Of a stretch of DNA of 46,873 bases, positions 26,252 to 33,807 are shown one piece after another (positions within the stretch are counted from its first letter, which is position 1; each line of letters begins with the position of its first letter). The stretch is from NCBI GenBank assembly GCA_014305025.1, contig JACRTY010000015.1, positions 1-46,873 of the forward strand, written 5' to 3'. The DNA is from Candidatus Nyctobacter psychrophilus (GTDB lineage Bacteria; Vulcanimicrobiota; Vulcanimicrobiia; Vulcanimicrobiales; Vulcanimicrobiaceae). The notes below the pieces were generated by a model that made no database searches, was not told the origin of the DNA, and saw nothing but the letters and a program-made list of their open reading frames with translations. A program made the translations under genes and the position numbers.

Positions 26252-26908
26252 CTACGGCAGCACGAAGGAGACCATGGTGTTTTGTTCGCGCAGGTTCGTC
26301 CAGAAACGCGTGCCGTCGAAGGCCAGTCCGCGCCCCGACAACGGCAGCGCCGCGCTTTCCGTCTCGCTCGCGTGAACGCCGTGGGCGTCGAGCCGCACGA
26401 TGCGATAATCGTCGACCTCTTTACTTTCCGTCGTTAGTAAGAAGAAGTCATCGTCGACAATCGTCATTCCAGTGATCTCCCGGCGAACGGGAATCGTCCG
26501 TTGCACGGCTCCGGTACGGTCGAGCGCAAGGATACGGTGCTCGAAGCGCTGACTGAGGTATAACGTCTCGCCGTCGGATGCGAGCCACGACCCGGTCGCG
26601 TCGGGACATGGGATCGTCTGGGCGTCAAAACCTTTGCCCCTGACGAAGCGCGCGATCGACCGGTCGTCGCTCTCCGCATCGCCGACCACCACGCGCACGT
26701 CTCCGTCGTGCGCCACCAGGCCGTACGGCGTTCCTGGAACGGGCCACTCCTCCATAACGGAGCGCGTGCGCGGGTCGACGGCGTACAATCGATCGGTCTC
26801 CACGGATCCGATCCACAGCAGCGACCCGTCGAAAGCAATGCCGATCGGAGCCGGAGCCGGTGCCGGCACCCGCGTGAACGATTCGACGACCGGCAAAGCG
26901 TTTCTCAT
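26252..26908 (-). CDS. Beta-propeller protein
   Basis: 218 residues made of repeating strand units: APAPIGIAFDGSLLWIGSVE, DRLYAVDPRTRSVMEEW, GTPYGLVAHDGDVRVVVGD, ATGSWLASDGETLYLSQRF, HRILALDRTGAVQRTIPV and GLAFDGTRFWTNL. This is the pattern of a small propeller of the SMP-30/NHL/glutamine-cyclotransferase type. There is no signal peptide. The propeller seems short (about five blades), so it may be a compact or incomplete ring. The function is unknown. Its neighbours are the DUF3465 gene and the EXORDIUM-like pair on the same strand. Confidence 0.75.
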   Translation of the reverse strand: MRNALPVVESFTRVPAPAPAPIGIAFDGSLLWIGSVETDRLYAVDPRTRSVMEEWPVPGTPYGLVAHDGDVRVVVGDAESDDRSIARFVRGKGFDAQTIPCPDATGSWLASDGETLYLSQRFEHRILALDRTGAVQRTIPVRREITGMTIVDDDFFLLTTESKEVDDYRIVRLDAHGVHASETESAALPLSGRGLAFDGTRFWTNLREQNTMVSFVLP

Positions 26909-26967
26909 GCCGCATGCCGTTGGGGCCGACGGGCTCGCTGCCCTGCCGCCGGCTCTGCAGGCTGCCG

Positions 26968-27870
26968 TTAAAGGTTCGGCTGACAGGAGCCGCGGGCTTG
27001 CGAGTAGTCCTCTTGTAAGAAATATGGATGCGACCCGATGTCGATGTTCCCGCCCGCGAAGTCGATCGGAACGCCGAAGCTGTAGATGCAGATGTCGCCG
27101 ATCTCGCCGTTGTTCTCGTCGTACCAGGCGTTGATCAGCGGATCGGTCACCATTTCCATCTGTTCGTGCGACATGTTGAGGATCGAGCCGTCGGCGTCGG
27201 GATCGTTGTTCGGTGAAATTCCGAACGGCACATTGCAGCCGTTGACGTTTCCGACGTACGGAATGAAGCCGTAGGCGTACGTCTGCACCCCTCCGGGAAA
27301 GCCGTAATCGAAGGCGCTATGGTAGGCACAGAACTGGACGTTCGGAAGAGCATGGCGCGCGGTAAAGACGAAGAACTGCGCGTCGATGCCGGCTGACCAG
27401 TTCCGCGCGTTCGCCGCCTTGAGCACTTCAAACTGAAGATCCTGATCGCTGATGCCGCGCGAAGGGTAGGGGCTGCGATCGATCCAGCTGCCGCCGAAAC
27501 GAGAGCGGTTCTGGACGCGGCCGTTGGAGCCCGTGTACGTCGTCGCCATGCCGTAGATGGCGCTCCCGCCGACGTCTCTGAGGAACCGCTCGATGAGCGA
27601 TCTGTACGTCGGGCTCATGTACGTGTGCGGCGGCTGCCAAAAAATCGCGTAGCTAACCGTCCGGGTCTGCACGGGCCCGCCGTGGAAGCGCACGTCGAAA
27701 TGCGGCAAATCGCCGCTGACATCAGCTGCGGCACCTCCATGTCCGTGATGCACCATCGGTCCGTCGTAGTGAATGGGATAACTGTGGTGCACGGTCGCCG
27801 GGCCGGCAGCCATTGCCGCCCCCGGAAGCGTAAAAAGCGACAGCAAAACCGCCGCAGGTAGAAAGCGCAT
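26968..27870 (-). CDS. Secreted EXORDIUM/Phi-1-like protein with HExxE motif (copy 1)
   Basis: About 300 residues from the ATG at 27870, preceded by GGAG at a good distance; the signal peptide is MRFLPAAVLLSLFTLPGAAMA. A histidine-rich stretch (HHSYPIHYDGPMVHHGHGG) follows. The C-terminal region has SHEQMEMVTDPLINAWYD then GEIGDIC, which parallels the AHELAE...NP...NAWY...EI-DLC pattern of plant EXORDIUM (Phi-1) proteins. HExxE with a later E/D pair suggests a metal site, but peptidase activity is not shown. Copy 2 lies upstream on the same strand, diverged but with the same order of motifs. A dedicated ribosome-binding site and a terminator between the two indicate separate expression. Confidence 0.75.
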   Translation of the reverse strand: MRFLPAAVLLSLFTLPGAAMAAGPATVHHSYPIHYDGPMVHHGHGGAAADVSGDLPHFDVRFHGGPVQTRTVSYAIFWQPPHTYMSPTYRSLIERFLRDVGGSAIYGMATTYTGSNGRVQNRSRFGGSWIDRSPYPSRGISDQDLQFEVLKAANARNWSAGIDAQFFVFTARHALPNVQFCAYHSAFDYGFPGGVQTYAYGFIPYVGNVNGCNVPFGISPNNDPDADGSILNMSHEQMEMVTDPLINAWYDENNGEIGDICIYSFGVPIDFAGGNIDIGSHPYFLQEDYSQARGSCQPNL

Positions 27871-27957
27871 GACGTTCTCCGCAAGCAAGATGGTGATGAG
27901 GGGTCGCACCGTCTTCTGAGCGGGAGCGCCGAGCGCCTCGTTGCTGTCCGGACCAGT

Positions 27958-27987
27958 AAAAAGCCCCGCGGGATACCCGCGGGGCTT
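27958..27987 (-). terminator. Strong intrinsic terminator after EXORDIUM-like copy 2
   Basis: Read on the minus strand, AAGCCCCGCGGG pairs perfectly with CCCGCGGGGCTT (27987-27976 and 27972-27961) around a three-base loop and ends in TTTTT. It lies 28 bases past the stop of the gene at 28016-28972 and insulates copy 1 from copy 2. Confidence 0.9.
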
Positions 27988-28015
27988 CGCCTCGGAACCT
28001 ATACGGTAAACGCGC

Positions 28016-28972
28016 CTACGGTGAGAACGAGCAGGCGTGATACCGGTTCGAGTACTCCTTCTGGATGTCGAATCTCACGCCGCCCACCGTCGTGTAGCCG
28101 TAGCTGTTGCGGCAGATATCGCCGATCTCGCCGTAGTTGTTGTTGTACCACGCGACGTTGGTCTGAACGTCGGGGTCGGTGATGGTCTCATAGTACTCGT
28201 GCGAAAGCGTCGAGTTCGTCGAGTCGGCCAACTTGCTGTTCGGCGACATGCAACCGTTGATGCCTTGGTAGGGCTCGACCGTATAGAGCGTGTGTCCGAT
28301 GTCGCTGAAGTCGACGGCGCCGTGATAGGCGCAATACTGTTGCGCATAGCAGCCGCCCGCCGACTGGCTGCACTGTTGAACGCCGGCTGCCAAGAAGACG
28401 TGGTAGATGTGCCCATAGCCCGTTCCGTTTGCTGAGGCCGCAGCATAGACGATATTATAGATGTCCTGGTCCTGCAGCGTGCCGGACGTGTTGTAACTTT
28501 CGGCGATGCCGCCGGCATAGGTGTAGCGATTGTTCATCGTGCTACCGGTGTATTGATCCAGCAGATGGATGAACGACGTCGAAGCCAGATTGCCCAAGAA
28601 CGTTCCTGGTGCTCCCCAGCAACCGGAGAAGGAACTACAGTTGACGTACAGATCGTACGCGGATTCGCTGGTAACCGTTGGTCCGCCGTAGTACGAGAGG
28701 TCGTACCGCGACGACGCGTCTATGCCGGCGCGCCGGCCGACATCGAGGAGCGGAACCGCCCCCCCACGTATCGGCATGTAGTGCGCCGACGCGCCGCGTA
28801 CGCGCGCCATCACGCGACCGGCAGCCGCACGGTCGACCACGATATGGGTTAACGCTCGCTCCGGCGCCACACCGAGCGTGAGAGCGGGGGATGCGGATGC
28901 CGCTACAGCCGCGAGCTCCAGTGATCCAAAAACGGCCCCGACCAGTAGGGCCCGGCAAACGACTCGTTTCAA
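28016..28972 (-). CDS. Secreted EXORDIUM/Phi-1-like protein with HExxE motif (copy 2)
   Basis: 318 residues from a TTG at 28972, chosen because AAAGGAG stands eight bases before it; the open frame reaches back to 29008. The signal peptide is MKRVVCRALLVGAVFGSLELAAVAASA. The domain shares the ordered motifs of copy 1: YCAYHGAVDF, SHEYYETITDP, VAWYNNNYGEIGDIC, RFDIQKEYSN and a final cysteine. The Asn/Tyr/Ser/Gly-rich composition fits an extracellular protein. EXORDIUM-type proteins are implicated in cell-wall extension in plants; bacterial versions are uncharacterised. The strong terminator right after it suggests high expression. Confidence 0.75.
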   Translation of the reverse strand: MKRVVCRALLVGAVFGSLELAAVAASASPALTLGVAPERALTHIVVDRAAAGRVMARVRGASAHYMPIRGGAVPLLDVGRRAGIDASSRYDLSYYGGPTVTSESAYDLYVNCSSFSGCWGAPGTFLGNLASTSFIHLLDQYTGSTMNNRYTYAGGIAESYNTSGTLQDQDIYNIVYAAASANGTGYGHIYHVFLAAGVQQCSQSAGGCYAQQYCAYHGAVDFSDIGHTLYTVEPYQGINGCMSPNSKLADSTNSTLSHEYYETITDPDVQTNVAWYNNNYGEIGDICRNSYGYTTVGGVRFDIQKEYSNRYHACSFSP

Positions 28973-29211
28973 ACGGAATAGCTCCTTTCGGCCGATGCGT
29001 TCGGCCAAGCGTCGCGTGGTGCCACGCTGCCGTCACGCAGCGCAGCAGCAGTGCCGCCCTAGATGGTACAGGGAAAGCGGCGACTCCTTGCGGAATCGCG
29101 GCCAGCGACTCACCGTGAGCCGTCTCACGCGAATGCTTCGCTCCTAAAGCACATTGCGGAGGGCCGCCATCCCTGACACGACTCATCAGCGAACGCCTCA
29201 TCCTCGAACCG

Positions 29212-29775
29212 GTGACCAAACTCAATGCGGCTACGCTGTGGCGGGTCATGCAGAACAATGGGCTGCGCGAATTTCAAGACGTCCCGCGCCACACGCGCGA
29301 GGAGTTCGAGCGGCGCGTGGCCACGCGGCCCAAGCATTTTAACGCGCGCATCATCGGGCGCTTCGAATGGCTACTCGTCGTGGCAGCCACGCGTAGTCCC
29401 ATCGGCTGGGTCTCGCTGCGCGTCGGCGAGCCGGGCCGCCGCGCCGCCGAAATCGGCTACAGCATCATCGCGGCGCAGCGCGGGTTCGGCTACGCCACGG
29501 AGGCGGTGCGCACGCTTCTTTCCCACGCTTTGGCTACGAGCGACCTGCAGCGCATCGAAGCCTGCTGCGTCCCCGGCAACGTGCCGTCACGCCGCTTGCT
29601 CGAACGGCTGGGTTTCATCGAAAGCCGCGTCCAGCGCCACGGTGCCGTCGTGCGCGGCCGCCCGGTTGACATCGTCCTCTACGACATGCCGCGCGAGCGC
29701 TGGCTCACGGCCCACAGCGTCGCAGAACCCGCCGTCGAGCGCGTTGCGCTGCCCGAATCGGCGCAAGCGAATTGA
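29212..29775 (+). CDS. RimJ/RimL-type GNAT N-acetyltransferase
   Basis: 187 residues from a GTG at 29212. GNAT motif A is RRAAEIGYSIIAAQRGFGYATEA, followed by RIEACCVPGNVPSRRLLERLGF and LYDMPRERW. It acetylates an amino group using acetyl-CoA. In-frame codons before the GTG read LTRLISERLILEP, the usual start of this family (ERLILRPL), so the true start is probably further left. No ATG, GTG or TTG exists there. A CTG at 29173 with GGAGGG upstream is the best candidate. Confidence 0.88.
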   Translation: MTKLNAATLWRVMQNNGLREFQDVPRHTREEFERRVATRPKHFNARIIGRFEWLLVVAATRSPIGWVSLRVGEPGRRAAEIGYSIIAAQRGFGYATEAVRTLLSHALATSDLQRIEACCVPGNVPSRRLLERLGFIESRVQRHGAVVRGRPVDIVLYDMPRERWLTAHSVAEPAVERVALPESAQAN

Positions 29776-29822
29776 TGCCGCATACCGTTGCCGAGCGCGG
29801 AAAAACAGCGTATCCTGCGGGC

Positions 29823-30365
29823 ATGAAGATCGGACCGTTCGCAATCGCCTTCGCCTCCATGCTGTTTCTCATGCAGAGCGGAGCGTTGGCGCTGAGCCAT
29901 CACAACCCCATTCGGGTCGAAAAGTGCGATCCGCGCGCCGGTTTTCGGGCTGCCGTCTATCCGGCCGGCTACGTGCGCGGGTACTATCCCGGCTATCCAT
30001 ATTACTGGGTCGATCCGTACGGCTTCCGTTACTATCAGCCGGCGCCCATCGCGCCCGCTCCGGCGGCACCGACGCTGGGAATCGACTACGTCAACACCTC
30101 GCCGCAAACGGCCAAAGCGGTCGACTTTGGCTTGATTGCGCGCGGCCACGTGATCGCCGAAGTCCGGGACGTCGGAACCTTTACGACCGGAGCGCGCATT
30201 CAGCACGAGTTCGGCCTCAGCCCCAACGCGTTCCCCATCGGAACCGGTTTGCCGCAGTGCGTTCCCTTGCTGGTCGAGTATCAAGACGGCAAGGTTTGGA
30301 AGAATCCGCGCCGCCCGCGGGCCGCGGAGTCGCTGTATCGCCAAGCCCGGGCCGGCCGACGGTAA
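29823..30365 (+). CDS. Exported protein with Tyr/Pro-rich region, unknown function
   Basis: 180 residues from the ATG at 29823 with a signal peptide (MKIGPFAIAFASMLFLMQSGALA). A Tyr/Gly/Pro-rich stretch follows (YVRGYYPGYPYYWVDPYGFRYY), then an Ala/Pro linker and a beta-rich domain (LGIDYVNTSPQTAKAVDFGL, HVIAEVRDVGTFTTGARIQHEF) resembling a small immunoglobulin-like sandwich. It ends with a basic tail. Proteins of this layout occur in several soil phyla without known role. It precedes the carbonic anhydrase gene on the same strand by about 11 bases. Confidence 0.75.
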   Translation: MKIGPFAIAFASMLFLMQSGALALSHHNPIRVEKCDPRAGFRAAVYPAGYVRGYYPGYPYYWVDPYGFRYYQPAPIAPAPAAPTLGIDYVNTSPQTAKAVDFGLIARGHVIAEVRDVGTFTTGARIQHEFGLSPNAFPIGTGLPQCVPLLVEYQDGKVWKNPRRPRAAESLYRQARAGRR

Positions 30366-30376
30366 GGCGCCGTAGC

Positions 30377-31081
30377 ATTCGGCACGCGCTGAGCCGGCGA
30401 ACCGCCATCTGCTTGGGTGCCGGTCTGGTCGCCGCCCTGCGCGGAGGGGATGCCGCGCGCGCCGCCGCCCCGACGTCTGCCGGCGTTTCTCCGTCCGCTG
30501 CCCTTGCGCGCCTGAGGGCGGGGAACGGGCGCTTCGTGAACGCAGCGTTGACCAACCAGAACGGTTTGACGGAGCGCAGGCTCGCGCTCACCGGCCATCA
30601 GGCGCCGTTTGCGGCGGTGCTGTCCTGTTCGGATTCGCGCGTACCGCCCGAGTTGATTTTCGATGCGAGCATCGGCGATCTGTTCGTCGTGCGCAATGCG
30701 GGTAACGTCGTGACGCCGGCGGCCCTGGGAACGCTCGAATACGGCTACGGCGCGCTCGGCATCAAACTGATCCTCGTCCTCGGCCATGAGAAGTGCGGAG
30801 CCGTGTCGGCAACCTACGACGCGATCCGCGACAAAAAACCGCTCCCTCCCAACCTCGACGTCCTGCAACGCGCCATCGAACCCGGCATCGCCCAGCTGGC
30901 TGCCGCGCGCGCTTCTTCGGAACAGGGCGCGTTGCACGCCGCGGTCGTCGCCAACGCGAAAGCGCAAGCCGCAAACTTGCGCAAGTCGGCGGTCCTGGGG
31001 GCCGCCATCCGGAACGGCGATTGTACGGTCGTCGCCGCCGACTACGGTTTCGAAGCCGGAAAGGTCAGCTTTCTCACGTAA
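30377..31081 (+). CDS. Beta-class carbonic anhydrase with Tat-type signal
   Basis: About 234 residues. The beta-class zinc ligands are C84 and D86 in CSDSR, and H137 and C140 in HEKCGA; RNAGN and EYGYGALGIKLI are also typical. It interconverts CO2 and bicarbonate. The N-terminus reads LSRRTAICLGAGLVAAL, a twin-arginine signal, so the enzyme is probably exported folded. No ATG, GTG or TTG lies before the twin arginine; the nearest usual codon (TTG at 30413) would cut the signal. An ATT at 30377 with AAGG upstream, or a CTG at 30389, are candidates. A base error in the start region would also explain this. The start is uncertain, the family is not. Confidence 0.88.
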   Translation: MRHALSRRTAICLGAGLVAALRGGDAARAAAPTSAGVSPSAALARLRAGNGRFVNAALTNQNGLTERRLALTGHQAPFAAVLSCSDSRVPPELIFDASIGDLFVVRNAGNVVTPAALGTLEYGYGALGIKLILVLGHEKCGAVSATYDAIRDKKPLPPNLDVLQRAIEPGIAQLAAARASSEQGALHAAVVANAKAQAANLRKSAVLGAAIRNGDCTVVAADYGFEAGKVSFLT

Positions 31082-31093
31082 TGGGCGGCGCCA

Positions 31094-31564
31094 TCACGGA
31101 GAGTCGGAAAACTCGATCGTGATGCCGGCGTCGGTGAAGGCAAAATAGCGGCGGCTGCGGTCCTGCAGGTTCGCCAGCAACGGTTCGCGCACGACCGCGA
31201 CGCTCAACCGCTGCGCTAGCTCGGCGCACGGAACCCACGCCAGCTCGATGACGTGTGCGTCGCCGGCTCGCAGTCGTGGTTCGTGCGCGCTTTCCACCGC
31301 GAAAGCGAAGTTGGTGAAGTGCGTGCGGTCCGTCGGGTCGTACGATTCGGCGACATAGCGCAGCTCTCCGATCGTGATGGCAAGCGACGCTTCTTCATCG
31401 AATTCGCGGCGCAACGCATCGTGCAGAAGCTCGCCGTGCCGTTGGCGGCCGCCCGGCAGGTTCCACAACGGTTGCGCATGATTGCGATAACGCGATGCAG
31501 CCAGCAGCACCGCTCCATCGCGCTGCAGCACACCGGTGACCAGGTGAATGCGCGGGGAATCCAA
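31094..31564 (-). CDS. NUDIX hydrolase
   Basis: 156 residues. The NUDIX box GGRQRHGELLHDALRREFDEEAS matches Gx5Ex7REUxEE in all catalytic positions and lies at about residues 38-60, after VTGVLQRDGAVLLAASRYRN. Such enzymes hydrolyse nucleoside diphosphates linked to another group (damaged nucleotides, sugars, dinucleotides); specificity cannot be told. The C-terminal region ends in a small strand-rich part. It converges on the carbonic anhydrase gene with a 12-base gap and no terminator between. Confidence 0.92.
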   Translation of the reverse strand: MDSPRIHLVTGVLQRDGAVLLAASRYRNHAQPLWNLPGGRQRHGELLHDALRREFDEEASLAITIGELRYVAESYDPTDRTHFTNFAFAVESAHEPRLRAGDAHVIELAWVPCAELAQRLSVAVVREPLLANLQDRSRRYFAFTDAGITIEFSDSP

Positions 31565-31678
31565 CGTTGGCCGCCGACCGTTACCCCAGGGTAATCAAGC
31601 GAATCGATGCTTGCTCATTGAAGCGGAGATGATGAGATGATAAAACGGGGAGTCCTGCTCGATCGCGTTCGTGCTCGG

Positions 31679-31707
31679 AGGAGTCGCCCGTAACGGCGGC
31701 TCCTTTT
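31679..31707 (+). terminator. Hairpin with T-tract, plus-strand orientation
   Basis: AGGAGTCGCC (31679-31688) pairs with GGCGGCTCCT (31695-31704), with one G-T pair and a six-base loop, followed by TTTT to 31707. It points along the plus strand, while both neighbouring genes run on the minus strand, so it may stop readthrough from the carbonic anhydrase transcript or antisense transcription. The T-tract is lacking in the other orientation. Confidence 0.6.
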
Positions 31708-31730
31708 CATAACGGCGGTCCGCTCGTTGC

Positions 31731-32639
31731 CTATCGCGCGCGCGACGCACGCCGGTATAGCAACGGCCGTTGCAGGCGCCGCAGTTCCACCCGTACCGTC
31801 TCGTTGAAGGCGCGCAGCGTACGTTCGGCGCGCCGCGCAGGACCGCGGACTGCGGCGAATCCCGCATCGATCAGCGTCAACTCCGGCGCGAACGTGCTTT
31901 CGAGCTGCGCGAGCGTCGCCCGTACCGCGCTCGGGTGCGGGCCACGATAGCGCCGCACGCTGCGGGCCTTGAGCAAATAGACGTGCGGAGTTGCGGCCTC
32001 GGGTTCGGGTGGACGCGGCACGGGGTTGCCGAGGGCAAAGTACTGCTGATGTTTGCGCGCGAGCATCGCTGGCGGAACGACGTTTCCATAATGATGGTAC
32101 GTGTACGGCAATACGACGGTGCCGCCGCGCACGCCGATGGCACGTTCGTGGATGGCGTTCTCCCAGCGCAGCTGCGGATCGTAGCGGAAGAAGACGGAGC
32201 GCCGCGCAACGTCGGTAATCCAGCGGTACGTTCCGAAGAAGTTGTAGGTATACGCATCCACCTCGCCTACGGCCAGGGGAAAGCGAGGTAAGAGTTGCCG
32301 GGTGATGTAGCGCAGTTGCTCGCCGTGCACTTCGTCGGCGTCGAGCAACAGCACCCAATCGGGAGGCGACGCGAGCGCGCGTATCTGGGCGAACGCACGA
32401 TTGCGCATGTCGCCGAAATCGATGAACGGATGCGCCCTCACGTGCAACGCCTCGCGCGCTGCAAAGGCGCTGGCTTCCAGGACCGCGCGGTTTGCGCTGC
32501 GCGGGAGTCCCGAGTTGTCGTTGACGATCAGGACGTCGACGGCGTCGGCGATCGAAGCCAGCGCCGCCTCGAGATAGAACTCCGGTGCCGCGCCCACGCA
32601 CAGGACGCACGCGATCGTGACCGTTGAACTTTTCAGCAT
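31731..32639 (-). CDS. Family 2 glycosyltransferase
   Basis: 302 residues from the ATG at 32639 (MLKSSTVTIACVLCVGAAP). The GT-A fold shows the nucleotide-binding strand VDVLIVNDNSGLPRSANRAVL and the metal site LLLDADEVHG (DxD). HERAIGVRGG and YTYHHYGN follow, as in GT2 proteins of the SunS/TPR-linked kind that glycosylate proteins or polysaccharides. There is no membrane segment. The 5' end overlaps the divergent acetyltransferase gene by 23 bases, so promoters for each must lie inside the other gene or the starts are slightly different. Confidence 0.88.
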   Translation of the reverse strand: MLKSSTVTIACVLCVGAAPEFYLEAALASIADAVDVLIVNDNSGLPRSANRAVLEASAFAAREALHVRAHPFIDFGDMRNRAFAQIRALASPPDWVLLLDADEVHGEQLRYITRQLLPRFPLAVGEVDAYTYNFFGTYRWITDVARRSVFFRYDPQLRWENAIHERAIGVRGGTVVLPYTYHHYGNVVPPAMLARKHQQYFALGNPVPRPPEPEAATPHVYLLKARSVRRYRGPHPSAVRATLAQLESTFAPELTLIDAGFAAVRGPARRAERTLRAFNETVRVELRRLQRPLLYRRASRAR

Positions 32640-33063
32640 ACGCGATGAGCATCGCCTGCGCGCGGCGCTCGCGATCCGTTCACGGGTGTTCGTCGACGAG
32701 CAAGGCGTTCCGCTCGAAGAAGAGATCGATGAGCACGACCGTATGGACACGGAGGCCGTGCATGCGCTCGTGCGCGACGACGGCGGCGTGCCGGTCGGAA
32801 CCGGCCGGTATTACCGCCTCGACGCGCGCTCGGTGCAAGTGGGACGCATGGCCGTTGACGCCGGCGTCCGCCGCCGGGGAGCGGGTGCGTTGCTGCTGGC
32901 GGCGCTCTTGGACAACGCCCGCGCGGAGGGTTTCGCCCAGGTCCGCCTCGATGCGCAAGTCCATGCGCGGGGATTTTACCTGCGAGCCGGTTTCATGGAT
33001 GACGGCGCGGCGCTGTGGGACGCCGGCATTCTGCACCAGCCGATGAGCAAGGCGCTTGCTTGA
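32617..33063 (+). CDS. GNAT acetyltransferase (ElaA/YjcF-like)
   Basis: 148 residues from a GTG at 32617. It reads LRAALAIRSRVFVDEQGVPLEEEIDEHD, the signature start of the YjcF/ElaA-type GNATs, then GRYYRLDARSVQVGRMAVDAGVRRRGAGALLL (acetyl-CoA site) and GFYLRAGFMDDG. It acetylates an unknown small substrate. Complete domain, usual length. The start overlaps the glycosyltransferase gene on the other strand. Confidence 0.92.
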   Translation: MTVELFSIRDEHRLRAALAIRSRVFVDEQGVPLEEEIDEHDRMDTEAVHALVRDDGGVPVGTGRYYRLDARSVQVGRMAVDAGVRRRGAGALLLAALLDNARAEGFAQVRLDAQVHARGFYLRAGFMDDGAALWDAGILHQPMSKALA

Positions 33064-33123
33064 ACGGCTGGCCCCCGTTTCTGAGGAATTTTTATGAAAA
33101 CGCATCCACCTTTAGTCGGGATG

Positions 33124-33132
33124 TGTTATAGT
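33124..33132 (+). promoter_or_regulatory. Extended -10 promoter ahead of the zinc-ribbon gene
   Basis: TGTTATAGT fits TGnTATAAT with one mismatch; no convincing -35 lies at 17 bases. It predicts a start near 33139 and a leader of about 125 bases before the zinc-ribbon ATG. A long leader on a small nucleic-acid-binding protein is reminiscent of cold-shock genes, but no conserved cold box is recognised. Confidence 0.45.
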
Positions 33133-33229
33133 CCGTGCAGTCAGGCGGGTACTCATGGCGTCACGCCGCCCGACTCGAAACCATCGCGGACCGGTAGGTA
33201 GCCACAGTCGCTCTCTCAGGTACTCAAGC

Positions 33230-33277
33230 ATGGCCGAAATCAAACTGACGCCAGGAAAGACCCTTGATGTACACTGA
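33230..33277 (+). CDS. 15-codon open frame overlapping the zinc-ribbon start
   Basis: ATG at 33230 reads MAEIKLTPGKTLDVH and stops with TGA at 33275-33277, 11 bases inside the zinc-ribbon gene. It could act as a leader peptide that couples or limits translation, or as the remnant of a gene start. Its ribosome-binding site is weak (AGG 11 bases upstream). The zinc-ribbon gene has its own AGGA inside this frame. Confidence 0.3.
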   Translation: MAEIKLTPGKTLDVH

Positions 33278-33605
33278 TGAGACCCTGAACTGCGTTGATT
33301 GCAACAGCCAGTTCACTTTTAGCTCCGGCGAACAGCAGTTCTTCGCGAGCAAAGGCTTCCAGAACAAGCCCAACCGTTGTCCCGAATGCCGCTCGGCCCG
33401 CAAGGCCCAGCGTGGTTCCGGCGGCGGCGGCGGCGGAAGCTACGGCGGCAACGGCGGTGGCGGCTCGTCCCGCGGTGCCCGTGAAATGTTCCAGACGACC
33501 TGCAGCCAGTGCGGGCAGACGGCCGAAGTGCCGTTCCAGCCGCGCGGCGACAAGCCCGTCTACTGCCGCGACTGCTTCCAAACGCGCAGCGGCAGCTACC
33601 GCTAA
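33267..33605 (+). CDS. Two-module zinc-ribbon protein with glycine-rich linker
   Basis: 112 residues from the ATG at 33267. The N-terminal module is LNCVDCNSQFTFSSGEQQFF...CPECRSARK (two CxxC pairs), the zinc ribbon common in small nucleic-acid-binding proteins. A glycine-rich linker (about residues 52-72: SGGGGGGSYGGNGGGGSSRG) follows. The second module is TTCSQCGQTAEVPFQPRGDKPVYCRDCFQ, again two CxxC pairs. The layout, a zinc ribbon plus glycine-rich RGG-poor linker, suggests RNA or single-stranded DNA binding; such proteins are widespread in Chloroflexi-type and candidate phyla. It has its own promoter and stands alone. Confidence 0.85.
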   Translation: MYTDETLNCVDCNSQFTFSSGEQQFFASKGFQNKPNRCPECRSARKAQRGSGGGGGGSYGGNGGGGSSRGAREMFQTTCSQCGQTAEVPFQPRGDKPVYCRDCFQTRSGSYR

Positions 33606-33620
33606 AGATCGCTTGAGGTC

Positions 33621-33668
33621 GCGGCGCTCCGGCGCCGCATCTTGACGCCGCCGGGCTTCTCGCCCGGC
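33621..33668 (+). terminator. Two tandem GC-rich hairpins after the zinc-ribbon gene
   Basis: GCGGCGC-TCCG-GCGCCGC (33621-33638) and GCCGGGC-TTCTC-GCCCGGC (33650-33668), each a perfect 7-bp stem. They start 16 bases after the stop codon. No T-tract follows, so termination or 3' end protection is inferred only from position. Confidence 0.45.
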
Positions 33669-33807
33669 TCCCCGATACGAACCGCCGGCGCTACGTCGCG
33701 CGGCTCGTTTCGTTTGCTCACGCATGTCGCGTTGGCGCGAGCGCCGCCCGCGCCCGCCGCTCGAACGTAACGCTTGCGCCCGAGCGGCCTCGTCGCGATG
33801 GAGCGGC

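Noticed and set aside
29225..30360. Frame open across the acetyltransferase and exported-protein genes into the carbonic anhydrase, suggesting one large fusion.
   Set aside because: Only the last 235 residues resemble a protein family. The rest is an Arg/Ser-rich out-of-frame translation of two real genes.
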